From Drosophila pseudoobscura (lineage: Eukaryota > Arthropoda > Insecta > Diptera > Drosophilidae), in NCBI RefSeq assembly GCF_009870125.1, contig NC_046681.1, positions 26,062,001 through 26,126,000 of the forward strand: a stretch of DNA of 64,000 nucleotides, given 5' to 3'. The translations under genes and the position numbers were made by a program. This document shows positions 12,776-22,660 of this stretch, piece after piece. The notes under the pieces are model-generated. The model searched no databases and was not told where the DNA came from. It worked only from the letters and a program-made list of their open reading frames with translations. Numbering within the stretch: position 1 is the stretch's first letter; every line of letters begins with the position of its first letter.

Positions 12776-15065
12776 CATCGCAACTGCCTCTCTTTCACAC
12801 TTGTTCTCGCTGTGCTCTTCCTCGCTCTTTCTCCCACTCTGCTGCTCTGCCAGCGTCGTCGTCGTCTATAGTTACATTTATTTTATTTATTTTTTCAATT
12901 CGTTTGTTTGGCTCTGGCTCTGTTTCTGTTTCTGTTCTCTGTTTCTCTGCCTCTCTTCTGTTCCGCACACACATTCGTTCATATATTCATTTCATTTGTG
13001 TGTTTCGTTTCCATTTCGTTTCGTTTCGTTTTCGTGGCCCTGATGCTATCTCGCTTGCGCGCCCTCCACGCTGGCAGCCATCACCGCACTCTCTCGCTCT
13101 CACTCGCCAGCTCAGGTGGGCTGCAACCAATAAACATGAGTGAGCAGCATATTTGCATAGTGTGGGTGAGGGAGTGAGAGAGGGAGATCTGTACGTGTCT
13201 CTCACTCACTCCAATGGCCGACAGCGCCGCCTTATATAAACAAATGACAATTGTTTTGGCATTTTCTGTTGCTTTTCCTTCGTTCTTTTTCTTGGGGCGC
13301 CAGCTATGGAAGCCTCCCGCCCCATTTTCCACAAAGTAAATTAAAATAAATGCAATGCATTTTCCAAAAGGATGTTTCGGGTCGGCCCCGTTCCTGCTTC
13401 GGGTTTCCGAGAGTTTGCGCAGCTGCTTTTGCATTTTATTTTTCTTTTGTTTTCTTGTTGTTTTTTTTTTGTTGCTGCCCTGCAGCGAATTTTCTTATTG
13501 GAAAAGCATTTTAATTTCAATTAAAAAAGTAAATGACAAACTTTTTCGTTACCATCACCTACCGCACCCTCCCTCCCTTCCACCCACCCACCCTTCCGCC
13601 ATCCATCAACGAATTAAACTTTTGCCACCGAGTGAGACAGCAACAGCTGTGCTTTCTCTCTTCTACTCTCTCTCTATGTACGAGTTCCTCCTCTCTCTCC
13701 AGCGTTTTTTATGCCGTTTGTGGTTGTCAACCGTTTTTCCGTTTCCCATTCGTTTCGTATTCCTCTCGTTTATTTGTATATTTCTTTGCTGGATTTCGGT
13801 TCTTTCCTTCTTTTGTTGTTGTTTTTGTTGGAGCTTGTGCTGTTCTTCCGATTCAGAGGAGTGCGGCAATACTTCTGGGTGACACTGCTCGCACTTGCTG
13901 GGTGGGGGTGCTGATGGGGACTTGGCCTGGGGGCGTTCGTTTTTCGGATGCTTATAAATAGGATTGCAAGTGCCTTGTCTCGCACCTTTGCCACGTGTGT
14001 GGGTGGATATATCTGTGTCCGTGAGTGTCAGTGTGTGTGAGTGTGTGTTGGAGGCTTGGAGTGTATCTGGGTGTGTGTGTGCATATACAATGTATTACTG
14101 GATGTCCCGTTAATGCGATGGGTGTGTTCGTTTCGTTTCGTTCTGTCGCTCATTTCTCATTTTTCTATTATTTGTCTTGTTCGTTTTTTCCTTCTGCGTT
14201 TCTTTTGACGATTTCCATTCCATCCCCAACCAATCGGAATTCGTTGTTCTCTCCATTTGTTTTCAGAGAGTTGCACATGTATGGGTATCGTCTATATATA
14301 TTTATATATATATACGTATGTTTATGTATATGAATATGTCTTTGTACATAATGGTTTTATATATGTATGGAATGTATGGATTTTTCTTTTTACAATCGTT
14401 TTGGGTTCTGTTCTGTTCTTTCTCTGCATTTCATTCTTTCTCTCTTTTTGATGGTGCAATATTGATGACAGCGCAAATTTGATAATAAATTGATTGTAAA
14501 TATGAAATTCCAAGACATTTACTTGAAATATTCGACTATATCGATTGGAGGGATTATTGAATAGATCATATACATACGTACACATATGGTGTGTACAAAT
14601 TTATCTTTGGATTTATTTTCCTTGGCTTAATTTTCTTCAGGCAGAGTACTATAGGTGTTATTATATATTATTTATATTACCTTAATAGCATTAAGTTATT
14701 GTAATATTGATAAATTAAAATAAAAACGCAAATAGAAAAGATCAACTTACAAAGTTATCCTTCATCTTCCATCTGCAATTTCTCGATACTAAATCACTTA
14801 AAAAATCAAAAGATTCTCCTATAAGCGCCATTACGGTTACAAATTAAATTTTTTTTCGCATTGAATTGGTCCATATTTCTTTCTTGTTACCGGATTCCAA
14901 AGAACGTGTCAATATTTGCCCGCGAATAATTCAAATTTGAAAAAGCGCGCCCATATGATGGCATTCGTTAAAAAGCGGAATTATGTCGTTAGCCCGTAAA
15001 TCTACATTCTGATGTAGTAGGGATGTAGATACTATGTAGATCAAGAGCGAGCCACCTATGACTCG

Positions 15066-15100
15066 TATTTAAATGCCGGTTCGTCGCCAGCTGTCTCTCA
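15066..15100 (+). promoter_or_regulatory. TATA-Inr core promoter
   Basis: TATTTAAA at 15066-15073 is followed by an initiator CTCAGGG, with the putative +1 A at 15099. The 33-bp distance is canonical for a Drosophila TATA promoter. Downstream, about 64 nt later, comes a short ORF with ATG at 15163. The downstream leader CAGTTTGAAAGCCACAGC resembles a sequence at 22.6 kb. Confidence 0.35.
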
Positions 15101-15162
15101 GGGTATTTGCAGTTTTAAAGCAATAATTCTGAAACTGTACCATCAGTTTGAAAGCCACAGCA

Positions 15163-15291
15163 ATGATCCTTTCCTTTGCTTTCTATTGTGCCAGTTTTGA
15201 TTCCATTCAACATCTGCGGCTGGCTTGCTGCACGGCTTCTTCTGGCCGGATGACTATCAAAAGCAGGAAAAGCATAAGTTCAAATTTCTAA
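15163..15291 (+). CDS. Possible short ORF/gene relic (42 aa), unrecognised
   Basis: A 42-codon ORF starts MILSFAFYCASF and ends SISSNF. It lies correctly downstream of the TATA/Inr pair at 15066-15100. The first dozen residues are hydrophobic, but I see no clear signal-peptide cleavage site and no family I recognise. The leader and first about 60 coding bases align by eye with 22637-22700, where the frame is broken by a stop after four codons. It could be a small secreted-peptide gene, a decayed member of a small family, or chance. No intron is evident. Confidence 0.22.
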   Translation: MILSFAFYCASFDSIQHLRLACCTASSGRMTIKSRKSISSNF

Positions 15292-15621
15292 ACAATCTAG
15301 AAGTACAAATACAGCAACTAATACTTTCCAGTAGTACTGCCCGATTCCTCGTTATCTGAAAGAATGAATGGAAGAATGTCAGGATATCTATACCATGACT
15401 GAAAGTTTCACGGACTTTACCCGGTTTTGTAATGATCAATACTGTATATTGTATGTCTACGAGTAACTTTTACGCACTAACCGATTTAGCATTCATTTTA
15501 ATTACTTATTTAATTGCTCAATTTTGAATGGTACTTATTGATCAGCCAGTATCGATTTCATGTTTTCCCAAAAAAGCTTCCAATATAGCATTAGTTTTCG
15601 TTGGACCATCAAAACCTTAAC

Positions 15622-16351
15622 ATGTGCCCTAAGCAGAACTGGATTCAGGTTTTAGTGATCCTTTATTTGGTCATTGAAGTATGTACCAGCAACACAACAT
15701 ATCATATAATGATCGTTTAATCAGTGGAAATATTTACAAGATCACGTCCAAATTTGAGTTTACCAACCTCAAATGCAATTGTGTGGATAAGGAATTCTGT
15801 GCTGTGGAACAATGTAATCTGAAGTCAATAAATCGGACCTACAAATATCTATCCGTAAAAGTGAACTTACTACAACCCATCACCAATGCAAAGGTGCGAA
15901 TACTCTATTATCAACAACATATATATTTCCCAATATACATATACGAATATTTATGTATATTTTAGATTAATTGTGTGATGTTCAAACGCTTCAGTGGTTA
16001 CAAGCCGTTCCTCTACAATTTCACTGTTGATGGTTGCAAATTCATGAAAAATGGTAGGGGTAATCCCGTCGCAAATTACTTTTTTGGCTTTCTTGGAAAC
16101 AGCACTAATTTTAGCCACCCATGTCCCTACAATGTGAGTTTTTGATCCTTCCAGCACGTTTATACTCTATATTTATAATCCCCATTTACGTTCAGGGCTA
16201 TATTTTTGTCGATAAGCTGCCTACCAGCATTATCAATCATCAAGCAACAGCTATATTGCCCTTTCCGGAAGGCGACTACCTTGTGGAATTCCATTGGTTT
16301 ATAAGCGGCATCTATCGAGCTATCTTCAAAGTCTATGGAACACTATCCTAA
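15622..16351 (+). CDS. DUF1091-family secreted protein, four exons
   Basis: This is a member of the Drosophila DUF1091 family (Pfam PF06477, related to MD-2/ML-like folds): small secreted proteins, often testis- or chemosensory-biased, with no firm biochemical role. The joined exons are 15622-15678, 15741-15893, 15966-16133 and 16196-16351, giving 177 residues with all junctions in phase 0 and introns of 62-72 bp. Residues 1-19 are a signal peptide (core QVLVILYLVI). Family hallmarks follow: KFEFTNLKC, NRTYKYLSVKVNLL, KRFSGYKPFLYNFTVDGCKF, NPVANYFF, HPCPYN, then VDKLPT and LPFPEGDYLVEFHW, ending KVYGTLS. There are several paired cysteines and two N-glycosylation sequons. The small signal-peptide exon is typical of the family. 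A decayed second copy lies just downstream. The next gene on the right is convergent. Confidence 0.85.
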
Positions 16352-16819
16352 ACAGTCAATGGGTTTTTTAAATATATATATTTGTATATTTGAAATTGTA
16401 TTAGCCAAATTCGATGTAACAAATCAATCTCAAGCGTCCGAAGTGCCCTTAATTTGTAGAGCCCCAAATTGCAGCCACGGTTTTTACCATCCATAGACCT
16501 ATTTACGAGTACATATGAAGTAATGGAACTACCAATTTGTTAGACATGATTGGATTTAAATTCATATTTAATTGCTCAATTTTAAATCGAAAATCACTGA
16601 TCAGTGAGCAAAAGCTCACGTGAATGGCACTACGATATTTTTGGGAATAATTTGCCCACCAGCTGCTTCAATCATTGTTCCAAAGCGATTTTGGACCGCC
16701 TTTCGCCTCTATGGGGCCAGCTGGGTGACAGCTGATTAAAAACAGATACAAATGGTTAAATAAGGAAACGCATCACCAAGGAGGAGAACAAGAGCAGGGA
16801 CGCGGAGGCCAGGAGTCCA
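16352..16819. other. Convergent intergenic spacer
   Basis: This is the gap between the stop of the DUF1091 gene (+) and the stop of the 5'-nucleotidase gene (-). It holds the DUF1091 relic at about 16550-16690. At 16756-16830 it also holds the +1-frame extension of the nucleotidase that would encode a hydrophobic tail. I saw no clear AATAAA for either gene. Confidence 0.7.
16550..16690 (+). pseudogene. Deleted relic of a second DUF1091 copy
   Basis: Two blocks match the intact gene. The stretch around TATTTAATTGCTCAATTTT (about 16567-16605) repeats the 5' flank of the intact gene at about 15508-15550, including a TGATCAG further on. The stretch at about 16631-16680 (ATATTTTTG...TTTGCCCACCAGC...TCAATCAT) repeats the start of exon 4 at about 16200-16245. 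Everything between, including the signal exon and exons 2-3, is missing. The frame is not maintained. This is a tandem duplication followed by an internal deletion. Confidence 0.5.
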
Positions 16820-18887
16820 CTAGCAGCTCCCCTTGAATATGATGCGACCTTCCACCTCCGGATATATGTATTGCCTTTCCTGCAGATACTGTTTCACTGC
16901 CTCACTGTCCTTCTTCTGCAAGCGCTGATGCTGGGTGTTGTTGGCCTCCTTCAAGACATAACCATCGCCGCCGTCGAACAGAAAGTCTTGGACAATCACA
17001 TTGTAGAATGCCGCATCGTCGAGGTCGCTATAGGTGGGAATGCGGCAGGCGGCACATCGAACCTGCACCGACAGGACACGCTGGCCCTCGGGTTTGCTGG
17101 GATCGTAGGCCACGTGGATACCGGAGACCTGCAAGAAGGGCCCGTCCGAGTCCTTGCCACGGGCAGCCGCCCCGTGCTCCAGGGCATTGCGTATCGTCTT
17201 GCCAGTTAATCGGGATATGTAGAGATCATTTTTCCAGGGCAGGACGGCCAGTATATCGCTTTCAGTGATGGATCCGTCGAACTTCTTCTCGATCGAGCTG
17301 CGTATGCCTGCAAGTCGAAGGAACTCAAGTATAATAAATGGGGCACATAAGCATTGGACTAACCGCCTGCGTTCATAATAGCGATTGCCGCATCCGTCCA
17401 GTAGTCGCCGCCCTGCTCCTCGCGAACCCTGCTGAAGACCATGGCATCGGTGAGCATGTTCCCCAGATTGCACTCCCTGTCGCGGCACACCTGCTTGCTT
17501 CCCTCCAGGTGGACCTTCGAGTGGCCCACCACCGCCTTCTCCAGATTGATCACGCTGGGTCTGTACACCTCCAGCAGGTCCAGGAGATCCTGTTCCTGTG
17601 CCACGGAGGCATTCAGCAGTATCGGTGCTCCGTCGAACTCAATCAGATTCCCCTCCGCGTCGAACTGGAAATATACAGAATTACCCGATTTACCTTATGC
17701 GTTATTTATGGCACCCACCTGCACATGAATTTTTCCCAGATACTTGGTATAGGCATAAGCCTGCACCACAAGCACCTCCTTGCCGCTCTTCTGCTTGATC
17801 ACCGTGGGGTAGGGACCCTCGATGTGTTCTATATCGGGTTGGGCTCCATTGTAGAGGAAAGTGTTGGTGTGGCCGCCAATCACAATATCCACTTCCGGGC
17901 AGTTCTTGGCTATCTCCTGATCCTTCAGATATCCAGAATGACCCAAGGCAATGATTATCTTGATGCCCTGAGCCTTGAGCTTTTTCGCCTCAGCGCTGTC
18001 AACAGAGAGAATTGTTAGGAATTAAAGAATTGGAAAGAAGAATTGACTCAGACGGAGTGACAACGCAGAACGCAATCTCTATCAATTTAGTTTAGAAAAA
18101 TAGTCAAAATTAAGTCAAGATCAGACTCACTTAATGGAAACCACTTCCTCGTAGAACTCCACATCCATCATGACAGTTAGCCTCTTAGTATCTGGCGTCA
18201 AAAAGCCAATAACACCTATTTTGGTGCCCTGCGTCTCCAGGATCGTAGAGTGGACCAAATTTTTGGTGGCAGCCAACTCGGGGACATTCTTAAGATCCAG
18301 ATTGCAGGCCACCACGGGAAAGTTGACCTCGTTAAGGAAGGGTATTAGACCCTCGACTTTCTCATCGAACTCGTGGTTACCCAGGGACTGGAAAAACAAC
18401 ATTCAGAATACAGATTAAATCTTCAGATTCAGCAGATCTTGTGCTCTCCACTTGCAATAACATCTGGTTGGAGTTTGTTGAGGAAGGCGCTGGCGATCTT
18501 GTCCTTGAAGATGGTGAACCACGCCGTTCCCGTGTAAGTGTCCCCAGCATTGAGGTAAAAGACAGGTGTTCCTCCATCCGCCGCCTCTTGGCGGTACTTC
18601 CTCACTCTTATAGATGAGGACTATATTAGCTGCTTGTTCCAGATATAGACTCTTCCTACTCACTCATAGGCCACTCGTGCGAATCCTCCATAGCACTTGT
18701 CCGTGTTGGCGTCCTCCTGGGAACAGGTGCCGCTGTTCACGTTCGTCTGCTCGAACCGGGCGTGCATATCATTATTGTGCAGGATGATAAACTCCGTGGC
18801 CACCTTTGCCTTGCGCTCAATCGGATTCCCCTGACCACGGCAGGCCAGGAGAATGACAATCAAGCAGAAAACCCAGTGTGCTCGCAT
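16820..18887 (-). CDS. Secreted 5'-nucleotidase (ecto-5'-nucleotidase/apyrase family), six exons
   Basis: This is an extracellular nucleotidase hydrolysing AMP and related nucleotides to nucleosides. Joined exons on the minus strand are 18887-18664, 18606-18456, 18387-18131, 17995-17719, 17664-17364 and 17307-16820, giving 565 residues. Residues 1-20 are a signal peptide. Metal-site motifs of the metallophosphatase domain are HNNDMHARF (D40, H42), GDTYTG (D97), LGNHEFD (N129, H130), GHSG (H230) and GGHTN (H253). The C-terminal substrate domain has NAGGIRSSI and DFLFDGGDGY, containing the base-stacking Phe/Tyr region. The exon 2/3 intron uses a GC donor (GCAAGT), which exactly restores LQPDVI-SLGNHEF. 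The frame ends ...IIFKGSC with no GPI signal. One base out of frame lies a typical GPI tail (see finding). I cannot assign a D. melanogaster symbol. Confidence 0.9.
18450..18455 (-). other. GC-AG intron donor (GCAAGT)
   Basis: The second intron of the 5'-nucleotidase gene begins GCAAGT rather than GT. This is the standard non-canonical GC donor with strong flanking consensus. No GT donor in reach keeps the frame. The GC donor joins GTT ATT to TCC CTG GGT AAC CAC GAG and keeps the invariant LGNHE motif. Confidence 0.75.
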
Positions 18888-21247
18888 CTTTTAGCTGCCA
18901 GGGAATGAGAGTGGAGATGTTCATTATTTTAACACAAGCATGCTAATTTGTAACTGTTCCTTTTATCTTTAATGGTAGGTATGTACATCATTGTTTAGTC
19001 AACAGTTTCGTTTCTCGTTTATAAAACTATTATCTACAGATTTCGGGGGTATATCGTATTGGGTGCCCGTCTCGGCAGACGACAATCTCCCTGTTCCGCT
19101 TTTAGTTGCTCTAAGATCAGACTATTTGCGAGTAGCTAATTATAGTTATATCTTTTTTCGCAGCCACCCGAGTGATAAACTTATCTGGATTTAAGGCTTG
19201 CTAATAGTTTACTAGGACTGGCCATTCAACAACTGACAAAATATTGCGGCCATGGAATTGTGAATCTGCATGAAATCGTGTTGCATTTAAAAGATTTTAA
19301 TTTCATATATGTACATATATATATGTATATGCAGAGCCCTTAATGACATCACTTAACATAATCTCACTTGCTCTTGCTATACTAGCACCCATACAAATAT
19401 ACTTTTAATAGCCACAGCTTCCGATATGGATGTCGTTAATCAAAGCCTGAACATTTGCCAGATGCGGGCTTACTTACTAAAACCTACTGTATACTAGTAT
19501 TCACTTGTGTTCGGTATACTCTAGGCGATATATTCAAAATCTGCGCGTTTTTTTTACAGGTTTCCATCTAATTATCGCTTTGCACCTGGAATTCCAGTTG
19601 GGTAACACAAAAAAGGTCGGATTTTTTTTCTTGATCTCATTATTAATTTACGCGGATTGCGTCGGAAATGGGTACACGGTGGTCGGGAATGATGAATGAT
19701 TTTTATAATAATTATTAATTTATAATGATTATAATAATAATCTGTTTATGCGCGATCAAAATTGATACAACCTTTGTCTGCAGTGTCTAAAATCGCACTG
19801 AGCATGGACTACCGATGTCGGGCGCTGCTACTGTTGTACGGTCATATGAACCGATTTATTCCGGCACACTGAACTAACAGTGTGTGTGTGCGTACGTTCG
19901 AGTGTAGTGTAAGTGAAGAGCTTACGATGCAGGTACACGTGCCAATTACCAAAAAGCCATAATAGTGACCTTACTGCAATCTCCCATGAATACGATTACT
20001 GTATTAGGATGAAGATATAACTCCTATTCGAATATTTTAGATAAATGGTGTGTTACTAAAACGGGAGAATGGAATGCTCGATCAGCATTTTGGGAAGCTA
20101 GCTGATCTGCGCTCAAGATGCTCGAGGAATGGTATTGTATGTATATTTTTTCTTAGATATATAAAAAACAAAGAAGTCCAGAACCGACGGCCTATACATA
20201 ATATGTATATGATTTAGAATCAACCTGCCTACAAAAAGGATACAAATGTGCAATTTTATTCTTGTAATATTTTATATTTTTTGTAGTATAATTAACATAT
20301 GTGTATTTACGTATTCAATCAATATAACATCATATATTTTATTTCGGAAAAAAGCGAAATTGTCTCGCAACGTGGGCGCAGAATGAGCAATATTCCGCAT
20401 GCCCTGGGAATAAGTATACATATTATAGAAGTCTGAAAATGTTTGTGATCTGAGGCTCCACTGAATGCAGAAACTAGTCAGTCTCTGTTATAAAACCGTT
20501 TCAACGAATTTTTGACTTCAAAGGAAACAGGGTACTCAACTGTCTCTACTGACGGTTGACAGGCAAGTGTTCAAATACCGGCAACATTTACGAAACGACG
20601 TAACATATAATACCACTTACGTTATATTTCATGCTCAAATACATAAATATGTAGTTACTATGTATCAAAATGTAGTTAGTAATAAAGCCTTAAATAAAAC
20701 AAACTTGTTGAAATTAGCCGGTCTAGTAGGAAAATTGATTTATTTAACGGTTAAAATTGTGTTCAGGGTGAGGATCCTGTCCAGCAGAGATCGATTAACC
20801 CATTGCAAGCCAAGGGGGTATTTTAATATTCCACCGAAAATAATGAAAATGGAATAATTTTAGCGCAGTTCAGGTGAAAGATATCGTGGTTTTTTTCAAG
20901 TTCAGAGGAAAGATGGCATGGATCTACAAGAACAATTTACAATCCGTAATGTTTGCCGCCATTTACCTCAAGTTGTTCAACTGTTTAAATAGAGCGGGGT
21001 TAAGTGGGTTAAGCTCGACTTTTTATCGACATACGAGACGGTTGAGGTTGAGGCACCAAAATTGAAGCAAAAACAATCAAAGCAAACCCTGTAGCAGGCA
21101 AACAAATAAAGTATTTAAAACAAGCCAGTCAAATAGCAAATCGAATCATTAATCGAATAATATTATGTGGCAAGGGTTGAGGACTCTATCTAGATAACAA
21201 TATTTGACGGAATATAAAAAAAAAGAAATATGTACGACGGATAATTC
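18888..21247. other. Intergenic region between the nucleotidase gene and Tpr2
   Basis: These genes diverge here. No exon is supportable. The sequence is AT-rich with short TATA/TATG runs (19310-19335, 20270-20350), a TAA/TAT tract at 19706-19740 and a GT run near 19880. The upstream region of the nucleotidase gene would lie just right of 18887. I recognise no transposon. Confidence 0.6.
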
Positions 21248-21349
21248 GTCAGTATATTTTATGGTATATTTAGAAAATGAGACGGAATAGTTTGGTATAT
21301 TTCTGAGAGTCAGACCGAATATTTTATCTATAGGTCCGCGGTCACACGC
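21248..21349 (+). promoter_or_regulatory. Tpr2: Tpr2 core promoter: two Motif 6 elements and Motif 1
   Basis: Two perfect matches to Drosophila core-promoter Motif 6 (KTYRGTATWTTT) lie at 21248-21259 and 21291-21302. They are followed by a one-mismatch Motif 1 (YGGTCACACTR; here CGGTCACACGC) at 21339-21349. Motif 6 upstream of Motif 1 is the standard TATA-less arrangement of housekeeping genes, with initiation at or near Motif 1. That places the start about 370 nt before the Tpr2 ATG at 21719, which suits a ubiquitous co-chaperone. Confidence 0.6.
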
Positions 21350-21718
21350 TGCTTGTCTTTTGGTCGTCCGTCTCAAATTTTAAAAATAATAATAATAAAT
21401 AATGCAGGCACACTGAGTATCTCTACAATTGTGTAAACCCGCGGATACAGAAAAGACTACGGCTGCAGCAGTACAAACAAAAAAATTAGTGGAAAAAAAC
21501 CAGCGGAAATCGTCTATCGCGGGCGCGTGTTGAAATAAATACATACACAGGCAAACGGCAAACACGGGCACGTATCAAAGGTGTGAGGACTGACGCAAAA
21601 AGAAAAGTACAGAGGGGAGCCGTGGAAAACGTGTAAAATTAACAAAACCAACAAACGTACAAAAAAACGCGCCAGCTTGGGAGACATTGGTGTTGCTGTG
21701 CTGGAGCCAGAGAGCCGC

Positions 21719-21849
21719 ATGGACGAAGAAGTCATTGAGATTAGCGACAGCGAACGCGAGGAAACCGAATCGACCTCTGATATGGACGTGGAGCTCACGG
21801 AGCAGCAGACTGTCGATGCGGAGCAGATTGTTCCCAAGGACGCGGAAAC
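21719..21849 (+). CDS. Tpr2: Tpr2 coding exon 1 (acidic N-terminus)
   Basis: This exon encodes 43 residues plus two bases, starting MDEEVIEISDSEREETES and continuing acidic (Asp/Glu/Ser/Thr) to KDAET. The sequence EVIEISDSE resembles a SUMO-interacting or CK2-target acidic patch (inference). The donor GTAAGT is at 21850. The two leftover bases (AC) plus the first base of the exon at 36436 complete a Thr codon, followed by [11 protein letters not shown], the start of the first TPR domain. The exact phase fit, the promoter motifs upstream and the absence of another ATG-bearing exon near 36.4 kb support joining over a 14.6 kb intron. A shorter isoform from a promoter closer to exon 2 cannot be excluded. 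Confidence 0.75.
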
Positions 21850-22495
21850 GTAAGTAGAGTTGTACCCAGTGAGTCTAAAACTGTATAACAGCGTGCGCGA
21901 GGTGTCTGTGTGTGTGAGTTTTCGTTCTGTCTTTAGCACGGCTGTTTTATGTAATCTATCGCCCCTGCTTCGCCCTCTTGCCCCTCTTGCCCTCTCATTT
22001 TCTCTCTCTTTTGCACTATCTGTCTCTGCTTTTTGACGGACGACTGCATGGTCATGGGCAGCCAAACGTAGAAACTAGCGTCAGCAGCGACGTCAAAGCT
22101 AACGCCAACGCACACGCCCAGCGTCAGCTGCAGCAGCATCAACAGCCCCTCCTACTGTTGTCCTCTCGCTCTCGTGTGGCTGCGTTTTGGTTTGTTCTTG
22201 TTGGAAACAAACCAGTTTTACTTTTTTCTGCTGTTCCACAGGGCCTGCTTGTGTGTGTGTGTGGGCCGTTAATTTTGAATTTCGCCAAACCTACGCTTAT
22301 CTGTAGTTTGAAAGCCGTATTTGCCAAACTGTATCACTTCAAACTGTTTCACTTCAAGAGTTTTCAGCTTTTCTGATATCAAATCGTTCTAAATTCAACG
22401 TTTTGAAATAATGATATATTTGCGGACTAACATTTTTAGTTGATTTCACAAAATTGCGTATTTTGTAAGTTTGAGATGCACATCATTATGGGAAC

Positions 22496-22660
22496 CGTCA
22501 GCAGTTTAAGAGCCACACCTCTGCAGATCGTCAGCAGTTAAGAGCCACACCTCTGCAGTCAGGTAACTGAACAGTTTGAGAGTAACATCAGAATGGGCAC
22601 TATAATCAGTTCAAGAACAACAGATAGAGCTACGATCAGTTCGAAAGCCACAGCAATGTT
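22496..22660 (+). repeat. Leader-like repeat array and pseudogene fragment
   Basis: Two nearly identical units of about 33 bp (CGTCAGCAGTTTAAGAGCCA...CTCTGCAG) occupy 22496-22559. Further degenerate units begin CAGTT at 22572, 22607 and 22637, a quasi-period of 30-37 bp. The last unit (CAGTTCGAAAGCCACAGCAA, then ATG) matches the leader at 15144-15165 almost exactly and similarity continues about 40 bp past the ATG. Here the frame is stopped after four codons. I read this as a decayed copy of the sequence at 15.1 kb with an amplified leader. Confidence 0.45.

Larger units (their letters stand above)
10538..15065. other. dac leader and upstream region
   Basis: I see no supportable coding exon here. 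It probably contains the long 5' UTR and proximal promoter of dac (minus strand), followed by upstream DNA. 10,540-11,700 is AT-rich and plain. 11,780-12,125 has short repeats and a GAGA-rich block. 12,430-14,100 is dense in microsatellites: GAATAC at 12430-12478, GT at 12608-12640, CT at 12731-12775, and TTTCG repeats near 13010-13030. 14,280-14,340 is a TATA/TATG-rich run. Open frames here follow the repeats and read as low-complexity protein. Confidence 0.6.
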
